Source: Glandiceps talaboti (taxonomy: Eukaryota; Hemichordata; Enteropneusta; Spengelidae). From it: DNA of 64,000 nt. Numbering within the stretch: the stretch's first letter is position 1; every line of letters begins with the position of its first letter. Made by a program: the position numbers and the translations under genes. Under the pieces are notes generated by a model. It ran no database searches. It had not been told where the DNA came from and saw nothing but the letters and a program-made list of their open reading frames with translations. The DNA lies in NCBI RefSeq assembly GCF_964340395.1, contig NC_135559.1, positions 14,246,259 through 14,310,258 on the forward strand, read 5' to 3'. Shown one piece after another: positions 1 to 12,894 of this stretch.

Positions 1-1118
1 TCTGATATCGACGCCGTCTGATCTCGAGTTTCAGTGCCATTCTGATTTGGTTGGTCATTATGCGGGGGTTTACTAGTATGTGATAACCATGCGAGTACCT
101 GTACGATATTGATATTGCCCACTTCTTCCTGTACGTTGATCAGTGTGCACGTTGGGGTGGGGTTTCCCGAAATATGCCAATCACAACAAACGTATGTAAA
201 TTTTTCATGCTTTGTATGGCGCATGGATTGTTGTGACTCCTACTGTTTACACTCCCTCGAATATACCTAGTTGTCTAATTCGCATAACGTGGACGCACGT
301 ATTCGAGATTGTCAGAATTCCAGCTTTCGAGGTGTTCTCCCTGAAAACTATTTTTTATCTGTAATTTATAATTTAAGATCGAACAAATTGTGATTAAAAT
401 ATGCTTGTATCATTATTAGTTTTGTTGCAGAATGATTTGTTGGCGGGAGGATGAGTATTAAATGGAACAGCAGTTACATTCATTGCTCCGTCTGTTAGTA
501 GCCGGGACGAACGTTTGTAGGATCGCGTGTAGGTATTATTTGCCAACGTTCCCGCTCGATTTTGACCCATGACTCTAAAATATATGGATTTCTAAACAGG
601 TAAGTTTTGTTTATTAGTGTCTTAAGCAGTTCCATGATGATTTCTGCAGAAGAAATCTCCAGATCTCGTGCAAACTTTGCATTAACAGTGAGGGCAGTGG
701 CGAGGACTCCACTTCATAAGCGTGTCCATCACACTGATCAATTTACGAGTTCAGCTCGAACATAAACAACACACGGGGACTTTATGAAAGAGGAGTTTGC
801 ATCTCGACAAAGTAACTTCCGAAGGTCTTCCATAGTTTATATAACAGTACAACAGTCTCAACAAGTTTGATGAACTAACCAGGGACGTGAGCTGGGAATG
901 TTTGTTCTGTACTGATTGACTCGACGTTCAGTGTCACCATCGTTAGTAATGATGATACGATTTGGCTGGGTGTACACAACATGTCGACAGCTAGACTAGT
1001 GTTAGCATTCTACTTCTGCATAACCACACGGTCCTAAAACGACGATTTAATTTCACTATTCCAGGCAAGGCTGTATGAAAACCTTACGAATGTAAGCGTG
1101 ATAAATTAAGGATTAAAA
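1..1118 (+). promoter_or_regulatory. Putative promoter / 5' UTR region of the FERM-domain gene
   Basis: This stretch has visibly more CG dinucleotides than the intron that follows (for example around 1-150, 290-310 and 505-570), as expected of an unmethylated promoter region. A strong splice donor, CAG|GTAAGT, lies at 599/600. A matching acceptor with a pyrimidine-rich tract (TTTCACTATTCCAG) ends at 1064. I infer a non-coding exon ending at 599, an intron at 600-1064 and a second exon starting at 1065 that contains the start codon. No TATA box or initiator could be assigned, so the transcription start is unknown. Confidence 0.45.
600..1064 (+). other. Probable 5' UTR intron
   Basis: It starts with GTAAGT directly after ACAG and ends with ATTCCAG followed by G. 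Both ends fit metazoan splice consensus. The 465-bp length is normal. The intron lies wholly upstream of the ATG at 1119. Only transcript data can confirm it. Confidence 0.45.
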
Positions 1119-1397
1119 ATGAACGAATACGTGCAGGAAGGACACTCATACCCGGCACCAGTTAGCAGCCATGGGTCGCCAACTTCGACTCTGCACTCAG
1201 CAAACCACACGGATTTCAGCAGTCGGGATCAGTTTAGTGACGGTGATGACCCTTCAACGACGGCATCTCCAGCGCCGTCAAGCCCAACAAAATCCGACCA
1301 TTCGTCCCCACGGAGAGAACAGCTGCGCAAGAGGGGTAAATTGGTAGCCGTTAGAGTCCTTTTACTGGATGATCAAACGCAAACTTTTGAAATACAG
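1119..1397 (+). CDS. FERM-domain protein (FARP/FRMD7-like), coding exon 1
   Basis: The first 93 codons of a FERM-domain protein. The ATG at 1119 has A at -3, and an in-frame TAA sits at 1107-1109, so no upstream extension exists in this exon. Residues 1-66 are low-complexity and rich in Ser, Thr, Pro and Asp (disordered head). A basic patch, RREQLRKRGK (65-74), precedes the first beta strands of the FERM F1 (ubiquitin-like) lobe: LVAVRVLLLDD at 75-85 and TQTFEIQ at 87-93. The exon closes in phase 0 at CAG|GTAAGC. FARP proteins have a similar GKLV...LDD...FEV start after a Ser/Pro-rich head, though this head is longer. FERM proteins link membrane lipids and receptors to cortical actin; FARPs add a Rho-family GEF module, which would lie outside this window. 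The FERM class is secure. The FARP/FRMD7 assignment is an inference from short motifs; FRMD3/5 and EPB41L are less likely. Confidence 0.85.
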
Positions 1398-1419
1398 GTA
1401 AGCTATTGTGTTTAGAAAT

Positions 1420-3330
1420 CAGCATTGCAGAACCTGTTTGACCGTAATTTTGATGATGGTGTATCGTAACTTCCGGTTAATAGAGGAGCCTTTGTAATGA
1501 ATGGCGCCGCTTTGGAAGTACTCAAGTTTCACATTGGTGTAAAGGCGAAAATGCACTGAAGGGGTCGGTACTTGATGCTTTTCAATTGTGACAGTGTAAA
1601 TTATAAATTATGCATAGCCCGATCTGCCTAATTTACACCAATCTGTGAAAAGATACAACGTTATACAAAAATAGATCAACCGTGGTCCAGCAACCGTTGT
1701 GGGTGTTACAATGTTCAGAGTGCATGTGTGTGGCGTAGGGGAATCCACTGGTGAACTGATATGTGATATGCAGACGGAAGCTAACACTAACAGGAACTTC
1801 TGTTGCCAGATATGTTTAATGTTAACACAACGATTTGATATCATTCTAAAATTTCCAGAATGTAATGCAGTTTTGTTTGTTTCGGTTAGGAAAGAGGAAA
1901 CAGCTTGTTTAGCAAAATTGCAAATATAAGGAGTTATCAATTTCAGATTGTGAAAAAGAGGAAGTGCTAATTTATTTTCAAGACAAGAAGCATAAACTAC
2001 ATTACATCAGAAATAAAATTACTTGTAAAAAAAGTGCAACATAACCTACCTTGTATACTTTTACAAAGTACTGCTATTCAGTTGAGATTAACGAAAAATC
2101 ACAACATTTTTTGAAGTGAGATGTAGTTCATGGTACTCATATGCTACAGTTATATTCCATCTGAAAGAACCATTGTGAGTGTAAAAAAGGTTATGCAATG
2201 TTATAGGAAAAGTGTATTGTTTAGCTGATTTATTATTGCAGGGGATATTTTTAGATTTTAGGTATCAGGTCCCTGCAAACTGACCCCTAACCACCTATAC
2301 AATTGTAGTACAGGTATTGCAAGACATCAGTGAGTCCAAAAAAAGGACTTATTAAAATTCATCTAATTAAGTCCTCAATGGGGTGCTTGAAGGCCTGAGT
2401 GTACCTGGTTTTATAGCGGGTGAAGGGGTGGGGGGTCCAACCACACATTGTGTTTGGATGTGTGTTTTATTTGATTTATTTCAAACTGTAATGGCCCGGT
2501 GACCTTCAGGAATAAAACTTCAATTGAAAAGCCACTACATAAAATCTACTTATTACTTACCAACGAATAGGTATTCTGAAGACACAGGGAGACAATGGTG
2601 AGAAAGTGTTTGAAAATCAACTTTTATGATTCCATTAAATGCAGCAAACTTAAGATTTGTAAGGGAAAGGACAGGAGGGAAGGTTATTTACTGCATTGAT
2701 CTCTGGGTAGAATTGATCTGACCTCATTACTATGGAGTTGTCCCTACTAAAGAGGTAGACTTCGAAGATGACCTAAAAATCACTTAGGAATTATCTCAGT
2801 AGGATTGGTGATTGTAATAATATGTGGTTATGAAAAAAAAAGAGTGTTTCTGCTACGTTTTCCTTTGTTTTTATGTACATTTTGACAAAATGGTGGGTTA
2901 ATCCTTATATGGGGATAACGCCAGATGTACTGTAGGTTCAGCAGTATACACATGTACATATATACATACTATAGTAGAACACTGTCACAGGTCATGTGAC
3001 ATTGACCCCGATTTCCTAGACATGTGTTATTAGTCGAGACTCACACGTCTTGTGAAAGATATTGTGAATTCAGAACATGGTCACTTTTATCTAAGCATTC
3101 TAATAATAATGAATTTGTAAACACAATATCACTGATAATTGTCCAAAATAAGGTTTGGATTTGTCAAAAAGTTGTAGAAAAACTAAAATCTTGTAATATT
3201 TTTATAATGATAATAATAATAATGATAATTTAATGTATTTATTCATGGTCCCTGAAATAAGTGTTACAGTGCTAAAGTAAACAAAACTCATATTTGCATT
3301 GAGGCCCTCAGGCATCTTTTGTGTAGGTTA
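1420..3330. other. Intronic sequence, nothing recognised
   Basis: A 76-codon open frame at 1699-1929 and a 110-codon frame on the other strand overlap each other and resemble no family I know. Short homopolymer runs and a TAA/GATAAT-rich patch at 3207-3230 are the only structure. Confidence 0.5.
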
Positions 3331-3334
3331 GAGA

Positions 3335-3465
3335 ATTCTTGCAAACCAGGGCTGATAGTTCTTGTACGACACTGCGAGATAACAAGCTGTGGTGGGCATG
3401 CTTCTTGGATGGTGCTGTTAAATAGGCTGTTGTTTATGGTGATGAGACACTAGGTTGGAGTGGTT
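3335..3465 (+). repeat. Dispersed repeat pair, copy 1
   Basis: Shares an ordered series of words with 4352-4475: TTCT[TC]GCAAACCAG, then GCTG followed by a T-rich run, CTTGGA[TC]GGTGCTGT, and GGCTGT...TGATGAG versus GGCTGT...GTCGATG. Both are in the same orientation about 1 kb apart. I take them as two old copies of one intronic repeat of unknown class. Confidence 0.5.
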
Positions 3466-4351
3466 GGTTGGTTCTCATTTCAGTAGATGGAATACACTAC
3501 TGAATGTGGAAAACCTTACATCTTGAGACTGTGTATGAAGTTTATGTAAACTTACATATGATGAAATATTTGATACAACTTGTAACTTTTGGTCCAAAAT
3601 TTTTGACATTTATTCATGAATTAGGATTGATACTGTCAGTTTGGTTTAAAATGAAGTTGAAGAATGGAAAAAAAATTATAGAAAATAAAATAGTTTGTTT
3701 TTGGAGCAGAAAATAAAATGTATTTGTAGGTCTAGTGATAGGTAATAATTATGGTGAAAAGGAGTAGCCAAATTCAAAATGTTGCTGCAACTTGAGGGGA
3801 CAGAAAGTGGCATAAACTGACAAGGGGTGAAAGTTGTACGAACTGTGGATCTCTTCTGGAGTGGGTACAAAAAATATTGGAGAATTTTAGAGTTTTTAGA
3901 GAATTTCCCCCATTTTCCATGTTATAATTTTCATGCATCACACTATCTTTGTCTAAGTATAAATTCAATCACACAAGCAAGGTTAGTCTATATTCAGACA
4001 TGGATTATATTTTGTTGTATTCCTAAAAAAAAAAACCCTCTGAAATATTTATTTGTTTATTTAATAATTGTGTGCACATACATAACCTACAAATGTATAA
4101 CATGCGATATAATAATCAGAATGTAAAGTGTACATTCTATACAGAACGCATGCTACTCATTGCGCATTCGAACACAGAACTATAATTGGATGTCGTCTTG
4201 ACTTCATCGAATGTACAATGTACATCGCAGACCACATCTTAATTCTATTTCATCAACAAAAATAGTATTAAGATTAAATACAAAAAAGTCAACACGACTG
4301 TTGACAGTCTAAAGCAAGGTGTATACAATGTCGATAAAGTTTTGCATGTCA

Positions 4352-4475
4352 TCCATTCTCGCAAACCAGAGCTGTTATATTTCCACGACCATGGCCTCTG
4401 GGTGCGTCTTGGACGGTGCTGTAAAAGACTCAGAGGCTGTGGTGTATGTCGATGCTTGTCAGCTGGTGAGAAAGT
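4352..4475 (+). repeat. Dispersed repeat pair, copy 2
   Basis: See the matching words at 3335-3465. No terminal inverted repeat or target duplication could be defined. 4480-6200 is AT-rich intron without recognised features. Confidence 0.5.
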
Positions 4476-6199
4476 GAATGAATATAGAAACGTTTAAATC
4501 AATTGCTCGTATACATACATGTCATGAGAAACAGGGATGATTTACGCAATAAATGTGTGGTCTTTCATATTTTAGTTGCTTGGATTAAAAATGGCAATTT
4601 CTCAGTGAATTTTTTCATGTGGTGAAAACCTTCTAGTTTTGGTTCATATTATCCATGCTTGTGCTGTCAGAACACTTCTTGTCACTTCCAACTCCACTGG
4701 AAAGCCATTCCTGGATATTTTCCAGGGAATGTGTTGCTTAGTAATTGATCCAGGAATTTCTGTGAGTGTGTATATACCAAGATTGAAACCTTATCTATTG
4801 ACAGAGTGCGCTAATAGTCAGGTTTCATATAAAATTAGTGACGTTAAAGTTAAATATTAATGCTGGCATTTTTGTACTATTTTAGTCTGTATGAGTGTCA
4901 TATTTCAAAGCCAAGTCATATTATTTAGTGACATCTTGTTTGCCCCCTCAAAAATAATGGTGAAGTCTATGATAATTTTCATAAAAGTAAATGTATTAGT
5001 ATAAGAATGTTTATTTTTGTTTTCTATAAATCAAAGTATGGAACCTTCTATTCTAACCAGGGGGAGAAACTCAAAATTTTGAAGCACTGCACAGGTTTTG
5101 ACTCCGAGTGGAAAAAGCCATCGCTAATGTTTACAAAATGCTCTGTTTACTGTGTCTGTATTTTGTTAAAATGTTGACAGAAGAGCAAATCTTCTACAAA
5201 TTTAAATAACAAATGCATTCAGGTCTAATTTTGTTTACATGTTTTGAAATAAGTAGAACATTTTGGTTGCTTCAAGTTCAAATATGTTTGAAACCTATAA
5301 CATACAATGTAATCGAGGTCATAAACGAGTTTGATATTTTCAAAATGGCTGTCCCCAAAGATGTGATACTATAACATACAATTTGTTAGTAAAATCATGA
5401 TTTTATAAACATCAAAGCATTTCTCTTAATATGATCAGTTACAGCAGTTTGTATCCTTTGTTAAAAATATATGGTAGTGAAATAAATATTATTCTTGATT
5501 CTGTTGTCGAAATATGCTTTCCCCAAAAAATTATGCGTTTTGTTTTGTAAAGACAAATTCTTTCGGACAAAATAGGATACAAGTTATGTTGTGGTCACCA
5601 GGTTTGATTCTAATGAATCTATAAATGAATTAATAAAATAATATATGTAATGTAGATCAGATATGGATTTTGATTAGAATGTATGAATAAAAAATGAAGC
5701 AGCGAAAATGAAAAATTAATTGTTTTGTGGCTAGAGTACACTTTGCTGGTGAGAGATGAAATGATATTCTCATAACATGCAATGAGATAAAATTTAATAT
5801 GGTACTCAACAAAAGACTGGCTAGACCAATCAATTGTAAATAAATACATCAATTTTAGATGTAATTTTATCATATGAGCAATAAAAAGCATTCAATTTAT
5901 TTTTATTTGACTGAAATTGGAATGATAGATTCATGGATATTTGATTAACAGGAGACAGGGTATTTGTGTATCCTAGAAATAGATATATGAAAAGATAGCA
6001 TAGGATTGATGGAGCAGGGTGCCGTATTAGCCATATGTCACAGAGTTGCTGTTTTTGTAAGGGGTTGTAAGCAGGTAAAATAAGCAGGTTGGTCTTGTCA
6101 TTTGATCAGCGTTAGCTCATAAAACCATGACGCAATCCGTGGGAAGAAATGTTTGACAAATAAATTACCCATTCATGCTGATAGTATGATATACTGTAG

Positions 6200-6540
6200 T
6201 TTCCAAGCTGAAGCGAAAACACTGGCATAAATACCCAATACAGTGAAAAATTTTTTTTACAGAAAACTGTAATTCACTGATATTTTTTGATCGTTGCCAA
6301 ACTGGAGTGAAAACACTGGTTTGTTATTTACAAGTGGCAAGAACCCCCTGTTCCTTGTACTGTTTGGCGGCCATCTTTTTAAAGGGGGCACACTACTTTA
6401 TTGCACAATATATGGGAATAGAAATTTTACCAAAAAATCCTCATTTCTACGGATAGTTGCCAAATAAAAAAAAAGAGAAACACTCTTTGGGTACAAGAAC
6501 TTGTGATCTGTTCGGCGGCCATCTTTCAAGGTGGCATGCT
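6200..6540 (+). repeat. Two diverged copies of a ~148-bp unit
   Basis: CAAGAACCCCCTGTTCCTTG...GGCGGCCATCTTT at about 6349-6382 recurs as CAAGAACTTGTGATCTGTT...GGCGGCCATCTTT at about 6498-6526. A word GAAAACACTGG occurs at about 6213 and again at about 6307. This indicates old local duplications. Confidence 0.5.
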
Positions 6541-7004
6541 GATCATATCAATATTAGGTACACTGTTGTTGGTAATGCTAATAATGGTTTCGTTTATGAG
6601 CGTTCAAGTATATTGCCATATTCTATATACTAAAGAGAATTATGAAAGAGACCCTGTACTCTGATGCATATAATTCATTGAGGGAGATATTCAGGGAAAG
6701 CGGTTAAAATGAAAATAAAATGAAAAACAGTGGTTGTAATAACAGTACATGTGATAGGGGTCAAGTCGTCCAGGGTCGAGTCCCCATTCCATTACAAGTC
6801 TGGAATGGAATGTCAATGAGGCATTTCTGATTTTCTGTGGACACGTGTTTCTTTCTTTTACAAGTGGCATTTATTGTCACTCCTCCTCCAATACAAGACG
6901 TATTGTATACAATCAGTATGGTATTGTAGACTGCTGTGTACATTTGACAACTGAAGTACTGCTGTGCAGCAGATTATTTCATCACAAAAAAAAGAAGCAT
7001 TTTA

Positions 7005-7460
7005 GTTGGTTTGTTTACATCAGTGTTATCACTGGCAATCACAGAATGGACTTCACAACCGTTTATGTTCGTTTTGAGAACTTACTGTACATTTGTACAT
7101 GTACATTTGTACATACATACTTGTATATTTATGCAGCTACATTGTACATGTAGTTTGAATGTTTACATCAATGTTATCACTGGCAATCCTAGAATGGATT
7201 TCATGACCGTTTACATCCTTTGATTTGTTCGTTTTGAGAGCTTAACTGTATGTATATCTGGAATATTTAAGCATCTAGTTTGAATGTTTACATCTATGTT
7301 ATCGCTGGCAATCCTAGAATGGATTTGTGACTGTTTATATACGTTCATTTGTTAGTTTTGAGAGCTTACTGTATGCACAATACTTTCAAAGCACGATCTA
7401 GTTTGAATGTTTACATCAGCGTTATCGCTGGCAATTCCAGAATGGGTCTTCTATTTACCC
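7005..7460 (+). repeat. Degenerate tandem repeat, ~123-147 bp period, 4 units
   Basis: Each unit starts TGTTTACATC and continues with a GTTATC[AG]CTGGCAAT word and AGAATGG. Units start near 7012, 7160, 7285 and 7408. A second shared block (TTCGTTTTGAGAGCTTACTGTA-like) follows in the first three. An open frame across 6845-7223 is created by the repeat and is not a gene. Confidence 0.8.
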
Positions 7461-7789
7461 ATTAGCTTACTCTGTTTACATACAATATACTTGAGGGGTG
7501 ATTCAGACAATTTCTCTCTTCCAGAGTTTCAGTTGAAAAAAAAAAAACTACAATAAATTTATATTCATACATGTTAGGATGTATGTACCAGAGAGAAAAA
7601 AAATTGCTGAAGTTGAAGTCCCATGTTGAGTTTAATATACCGGTACATGTATGTTCTTTGTCAGCAGAAGTTGATTTTTGAGTACAAATGCAATGCAGAC
7701 CCTTTAACTTAGTGAATATTAACTAGTAAGTTTAAAAATCACTGTATTTTATTCATCATTACATACATGTATATATGAATGCTTTGAAC

Positions 7790-8205
7790 AGTATAAGCAC
7801 AATATCGATCATTTTGGGGAAAATTAACATGTTGGAAGTTGAGAATTCCACCATATTTTGTTTGCAGTACATCATTACACGAATAAGTGCGATGTTGACT
7901 ATTTCAGTGAAAATTTAATTAAACTTGCTGGAAATTCCATCATATTTTGTTGCACAGATACATGAATACTTCACTTCAAGTACAAATTGTGTTGACCGTT
8001 AAGGCATTTTGATGAAAATTAAACATGTTGGCAGTTCAAAATCCCACCGTATTTGATTGCGCTGCATCATTATATAAATGCTTCATTATAAGTGCAATGT
8101 CGACTACTTCAATGAAAATTAAGCATGTTGCAAATTCAGAATTCTACCATATTTTTTTTGCACTACGCCATTATATAAACGCTTCTTCAGAAGTGTAAAT
8201 ATAGA
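7790..8205 (+). repeat. Degenerate tandem repeat, ~100 bp period, 4 units
   Basis: Units share AAGTGCAATGT[CT]GACTA, TTTCA[AG]TGAAAATTAA, CATGTTGG, AATTC[CT]ACCATATTTT, GCACTACATCATTA and ATATAAA[TC]GCTTC, in that order. Divergence between units is considerable, so the array is old. Confidence 0.75.
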
Positions 8206-8747
8206 CTAAGTGCTTTGCTTTTAGATTTTGCGATGGAAACAAAGGTAGACCATTCATCTCCTTGTAAGGAGACGTGATTATCTCCCTTTTGAGAGAAAAA
8301 AAAACCAACAAATCAAATAACACACAAGATTCACAATTACATTTCCAAAAAAAGAGAAGATTTTGTTGAAATTCATTGATGTGTGTTTTGTAGTATTTTG
8401 CGGTAGTCGTTTCTATAGAGGTTTTGAAAGTGTATGCAGTCTGTTAGTGGTAGAAAGAATGCACAATGCACGGTGACTAGTTTTACAATGCATAACCAAA
8501 GGTCACCTGAAGTTCAAAGTATTTATTTGTCAGGAAATGACACGTACACGTACAATGTCGGTAGACACACACTCAGAATTTATTTTCTCTGAGTGTGCTT
8601 TATCCATTAAAATGAAAATGTTAGCAGAAATTTTTTTGGTGAAAGTATGTGTCTTCATCAATGCTATACATACTGTGCCATAAATTATAAATAAGCATAT
8701 GGAAGATAGTGAAAGGAATAGAAATGTGTACACCATGCTTCTCTTTT

Positions 8748-9075
8748 CAGTGTTTTTGCTAAGGTATGGGTACTTCATCTCAGTAAGGGGAGGGGGGGGG
8801 ATGAATTTGGTAAAACATGAATAGATTTCAATATCTTTAAAAATAAGTTTTATCGAGATCCCTGATGAAGTATTTAATGTTTTGGAAACCCTTGTGAGGG
8901 AGAGGGGGAGGGGGAATAAGAATAAGCTACATTGTATATGTACTTGGAAATTGTTGGGGGAGGGGGGGAGAGGGGGTTAAGGAAAATCTATGTAGGAGAA
9001 TAAGCCGTATGTACCATAATTTTGTTGAAATTGTTGAGGGGAGGAGCGGGAGGGATTAAGTAAATTCTGCATAGA
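8748..9075 (+). repeat. G-rich degenerate tandem repeat, 3 units
   Basis: Three blocks each contain a purine G-tract (near 8788, 8897 and 8956, then 9039), followed by AAGTAAA/GAATTT words and GTACCATAAT/TACATTGTA text. The block opens with CAGTGTTTTTGCTAAGG (8748-8764), the same word seen in inverse at the end of the 11.7-12.2 kb array. Confidence 0.55.
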
Positions 9076-9079
9076 TTTG

Positions 9080-11650
9080 CTGTACCTTATAATATTAATA
9101 ATGTTGGTACACATCCCTGATAATGCAAAATGTATTACCAACTTACTGTTGTTTACATTGTAGAGTAGTCTATTCTAACCTATTGTATAATTTCTTACAA
9201 GTGATTAAAACTACCGATATGTCACTAATTGATATTAATCCTATTTTGTTAAGGAATACCCTACCTATCCCATCCACATAATTGTAATTTGTAACAACAG
9301 TTCTTTTAGAGTTTTACTAGCTGAATGGATAATCTCAGAAAAAAACAACATGTTTTAGAAAAGTTTATCTGAAATTGCGAGAATTTATTGTTTGTCTAAT
9401 GTGGATGATATTTAGATGTTTACTGAAAGGGGTGGCATATGGAGAGTACACAAGTGTTCTGTTGTTAGTAATTTCTCGTTATTTGATGCATGGTGAAACC
9501 TAGATACATAATTTATCCAGCGCTAATAATTTATAAAGTGGATTTGCAGATGTGACATAAATTAGTTAGTAACCATCAAGAAAAAGCTACCCTGGGTAAA
9601 CTTTCAATGGAGTTTAGTACAGACCTTCGAGTCTTAAGTTTTGTCTAAAAAGAATTTAAAAAAAAATGTTAATCAGCCCTATGTACATGTAGGTACATAG
9701 GAAAAAGAAAGTGTTGCATCAATGATTCTAAAAAGAAAATACAATGTTTAGAATGATAGAATGGTTCACCATTCATGTTTCCATAGTGAAAATGAAATTT
9801 GCACCGTTTGTATTTGCATGGTCACACAGAGAAGATTTCTTAAAAGCCGTGTTAAGTACAAATGTAGAACTTCAAGGGAAAACTAAGGAAGTCGTTTTAG
9901 AACTAGTTTGGAAGGTGTGCATACCTTGACAGGTTGTCTAAAGTATGATATTGATACATTCAATCTCCTCAATATATGAAAGATTACCTCATCACCAAAA
10001 TAGCCAGAAAGTCAAGTTGTGTTCGTACAAAATTTCTACATATGAATAAATTATCGTGAATTTAGTCTAAAAATTTTCCCCAATTTTGTTTGCATGTACG
10101 TACACTGTACAATATAAATCTTGTTAAGAATTCTTGTATTTTACCGTACCCATGATTATTTCCTTCCTCATAGCAAAAACTCATTACTGATGGCAATATG
10201 TGTATATATGTCTGAACTTTGAATGAAGTCTTGTGTTATCAATGTTAGTTTGTTAAAACCCATACACATTCATGTTACCATCGTGACTAGAAATGTTGTC
10301 GTTGTAAGATTACATGGGTTGTGTGGCTTCACGTTTCCGCATGACATTTCAAAATTGTCTCATTACCTCTACTTTGAAGATTGGATTTTAGAAATGTTGT
10401 CGTACACAGCGTACAGATTTTGTAGCAAGACTTTTTGTGAAATTTTGCTCATTGTTGTCGCGTTAGAATCACGTACTGCAAATCAGTTGCTCGCTGTGTT
10501 ACATCAGCATTGAAATAATTGCAGGAAATAATTTCAAGTACAAAAAATAATGTTCAACTAGTTTGTACCTTGGCACATTCTCAAGTAGATATTTTTGGAT
10601 ACACAATATTGATAATGTATTGGAAAAGATGGCGGCTAATCTCCTAGTGTCTTCACCCACATTTTTACCTGTACATCGTTTGAAATTGTTGTACTCTTAG
10701 TACTACACTACATGTAGGTGTGAGTGGAGTATATTCTTTTGCCACTTCAAAAATAACCATGATCTGTGATCAGTGTGACAGTGATGACGTCATTAGCTAG
10801 GTCCATGTATAAGTGTACTAGTAAGCTATAGTGGCTGTCATCCCTTGCAATTTTCTCTCCATATCATATAGCATATTGTATGCGTAGAACTGCAGGGATG
10901 AGTCAACTCTATTCTATCAGAAGTGTAGGTATAACATGTTAGATGTTACCCTAAAAATGGTAGTTGCTAGCCCCTTGTCTTCCTATGATCTAGCCGTATA
11001 CATGGTATAGGGTCAGTGCATTAGTTTGTGATCAAAGGGTTACTCCTGAGGTCAAATATGTGTGTTTTTGAATTTTTCAGTTTTGGTCATATACATGACT
11101 TTTTTTTTTTCAATCTTACCATTTTCACATGTGTTTACATAGACACTGTTTTCAAATGAAGATGGCTCGTTTTCAAAGCGATCCATGTGTGTTTTTGTTG
11201 TCTCTGTGTAGATGGTAGGTGCAAACACAACAAAATTCATATCATATAAACAATGCATAAGAATCACAGGTTGCAACTCAACTGTACTAGTCTGTAGCAG
11301 CTAGTATTTTAAATATTGATGTTTTTACCTTTAATTTGATGTCTGGCCTCTAATGGAAGACAAAATGTGTTGTTCTGAGCCACCAGACAGTAAGATTTAC
11401 AATGTAGGGAAACCAAATTTTCTGGGTCATAAGAAATTGCTATGTGTCAGACTCGGTGGCATTTCATATTGTCTTGCAGGGTACACTAGCTGCTATGCTT
11501 CCATTTTTCCATTGACATCACCTTCAATCTCTCTCTGTATATTGCTGACAAAATCAGTGATTTAGTTGTAGCTCAGATTTGACATGGATTATCAGTAAAT
11601 GGGAAATGTCATGGTTTGTGATGTATTACCAACAGCAGTTCAACCAAGGT
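9080..11650. other. Intronic sequence, nothing recognised
   Basis: The frames at 9744-9929 and 10223-10513 have no recognisable domain. A weak match to the 14.2-kb MITE may exist at about 11380-11450 (GAGCCACCAGACAGTAAGA), too diverged to call. Confidence 0.4.
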
Positions 11651-11674
11651 CACAGTGGGTGCATTTTCAGACCA

Positions 11675-12202
11675 GATCAGTGTTTTAGTAGGTAGAACTT
11701 ACCTGAGTTACCCAGTCATTTTACCATGGTTCCCTACCAGTGTTTTTGTTAAGGCGGTAAGTAGGTAAAACTTATCTGAGTTACCCAGTCATTTTACCAT
11801 GGTTCCCCATCAGTGTTTTTGTTAAGGCGGTAAGTAGGTAAAACTTACCTGAGTTACCCAGTCATTTTACCAGGGTTCCCCATCAGTGTTTTTGTTAAGG
11901 CGGTAAGTAGGTAAAACTTACCTGAGTTACCCAGTCATTTTACCAGGGTTCCCCATCAGTGTTTTTGTTATGGGTGGTAAGTGGGTAAAACTTACATGAG
12001 TTCCTCTGTCATTTTACCATGGTTCCCTACCAGTGTTTTTGTTAAGGGTGGTAAGTAGGTAAAACTTATGTGAGTTCCCCAGTCATTTTACCGGGGTTCC
12101 CCACTAAAATTATAATGTATGGGAACTGTGCCAGTTTGACCAAATCTACCCCTGTGACTATCTATTACCGGGATTCCCACACCTTAGCAAAAACACTGCA
12201 GA
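11675..12202 (+). repeat. 73-bp tandem array with an inverted end
   Basis: CAGTGTTTTTGTTAAGG starts units at 11738, 11811, 11884, 11957 and 12031, spacing 73, 73, 73 and 74 bp, with a partial unit before. Each unit also has GGTAAAACTTACCTGAG and ACCCAGTCATTTTACC. The right end (about 12158-12200) carries the inverse, ACCTTAGCAAAAACACTG, so the array sits inside what looks like an inverted-repeat element that expanded internally. Confidence 0.8.
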
Positions 12203-12259
12203 TTTACTGACGTCCTGTTTCTACCATCTTTGTCAGATAAAATTAAAATAAATGAGGGT

Positions 12260-12890
12260 TTTCAGTCCACTTTGCATCTTCAAACAAGTTTTATCTCCAG
12301 AGTAATGGTGATTCTAGGCTGGATAATAACTCCAAGAATTATTGCATCTTTGGAAAAACTACATCATAGGGAACTCTTTGTGTCTTTGAAAGTGTCTCCT
12401 TAAATGCACTTTGTATCTTCAAACAAGTTTTTGTCTCCAGTAACAGTGATTGGGCTAAATAAATTTACAGAAAGAATTATCGCTGCTCTTTGAACAAACT
12501 GTCCAAGGGGATGCTTAGTCTTCAAACTAGTTTTGTCTCCTGAGTAATATAGATTGATAATTTTCAACAGTAATGAAATTATTCACATCTTTTTGGACAA
12601 ATTATGTTTTGTCTTTCGGGTAGTGGCAATTTTAGACTAAATTTATTTTAAAAATTATTAAATCTCTTTGGATAAACTATGTTATGGCTGCTTTGCATCT
12701 TCAGATGCACTTTGTGTCTCTGAACAAGTTTTGTCTCTGGGGTAATGGTGATTTTTAGTATATAGTAAATTACTTTCGAAACTATGTCATTACACACTTT
12801 ATGACTTTAAATGCATTTTGAGTCGTCTTCAAACAAGTTTTTCTAAACTGTAATAAATTTACGGGAAGATTAATTGCATCATTTTGGACA
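12260..12890 (+). repeat. Degenerate tandem repeat, ~120-140 bp period, ~5 units
   Basis: Recurring ordered words: TTTGCATCTTCAAACAAG, TTTTGTCTCC, GTAATGGTGATT, TAAATTTA, AAGAATTATTGCATC and TTTGGA[AC]AAACTA. The order is the same in each unit, with indels. No coding potential. Confidence 0.7.
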
Positions 12891-12894
12891 CAAT

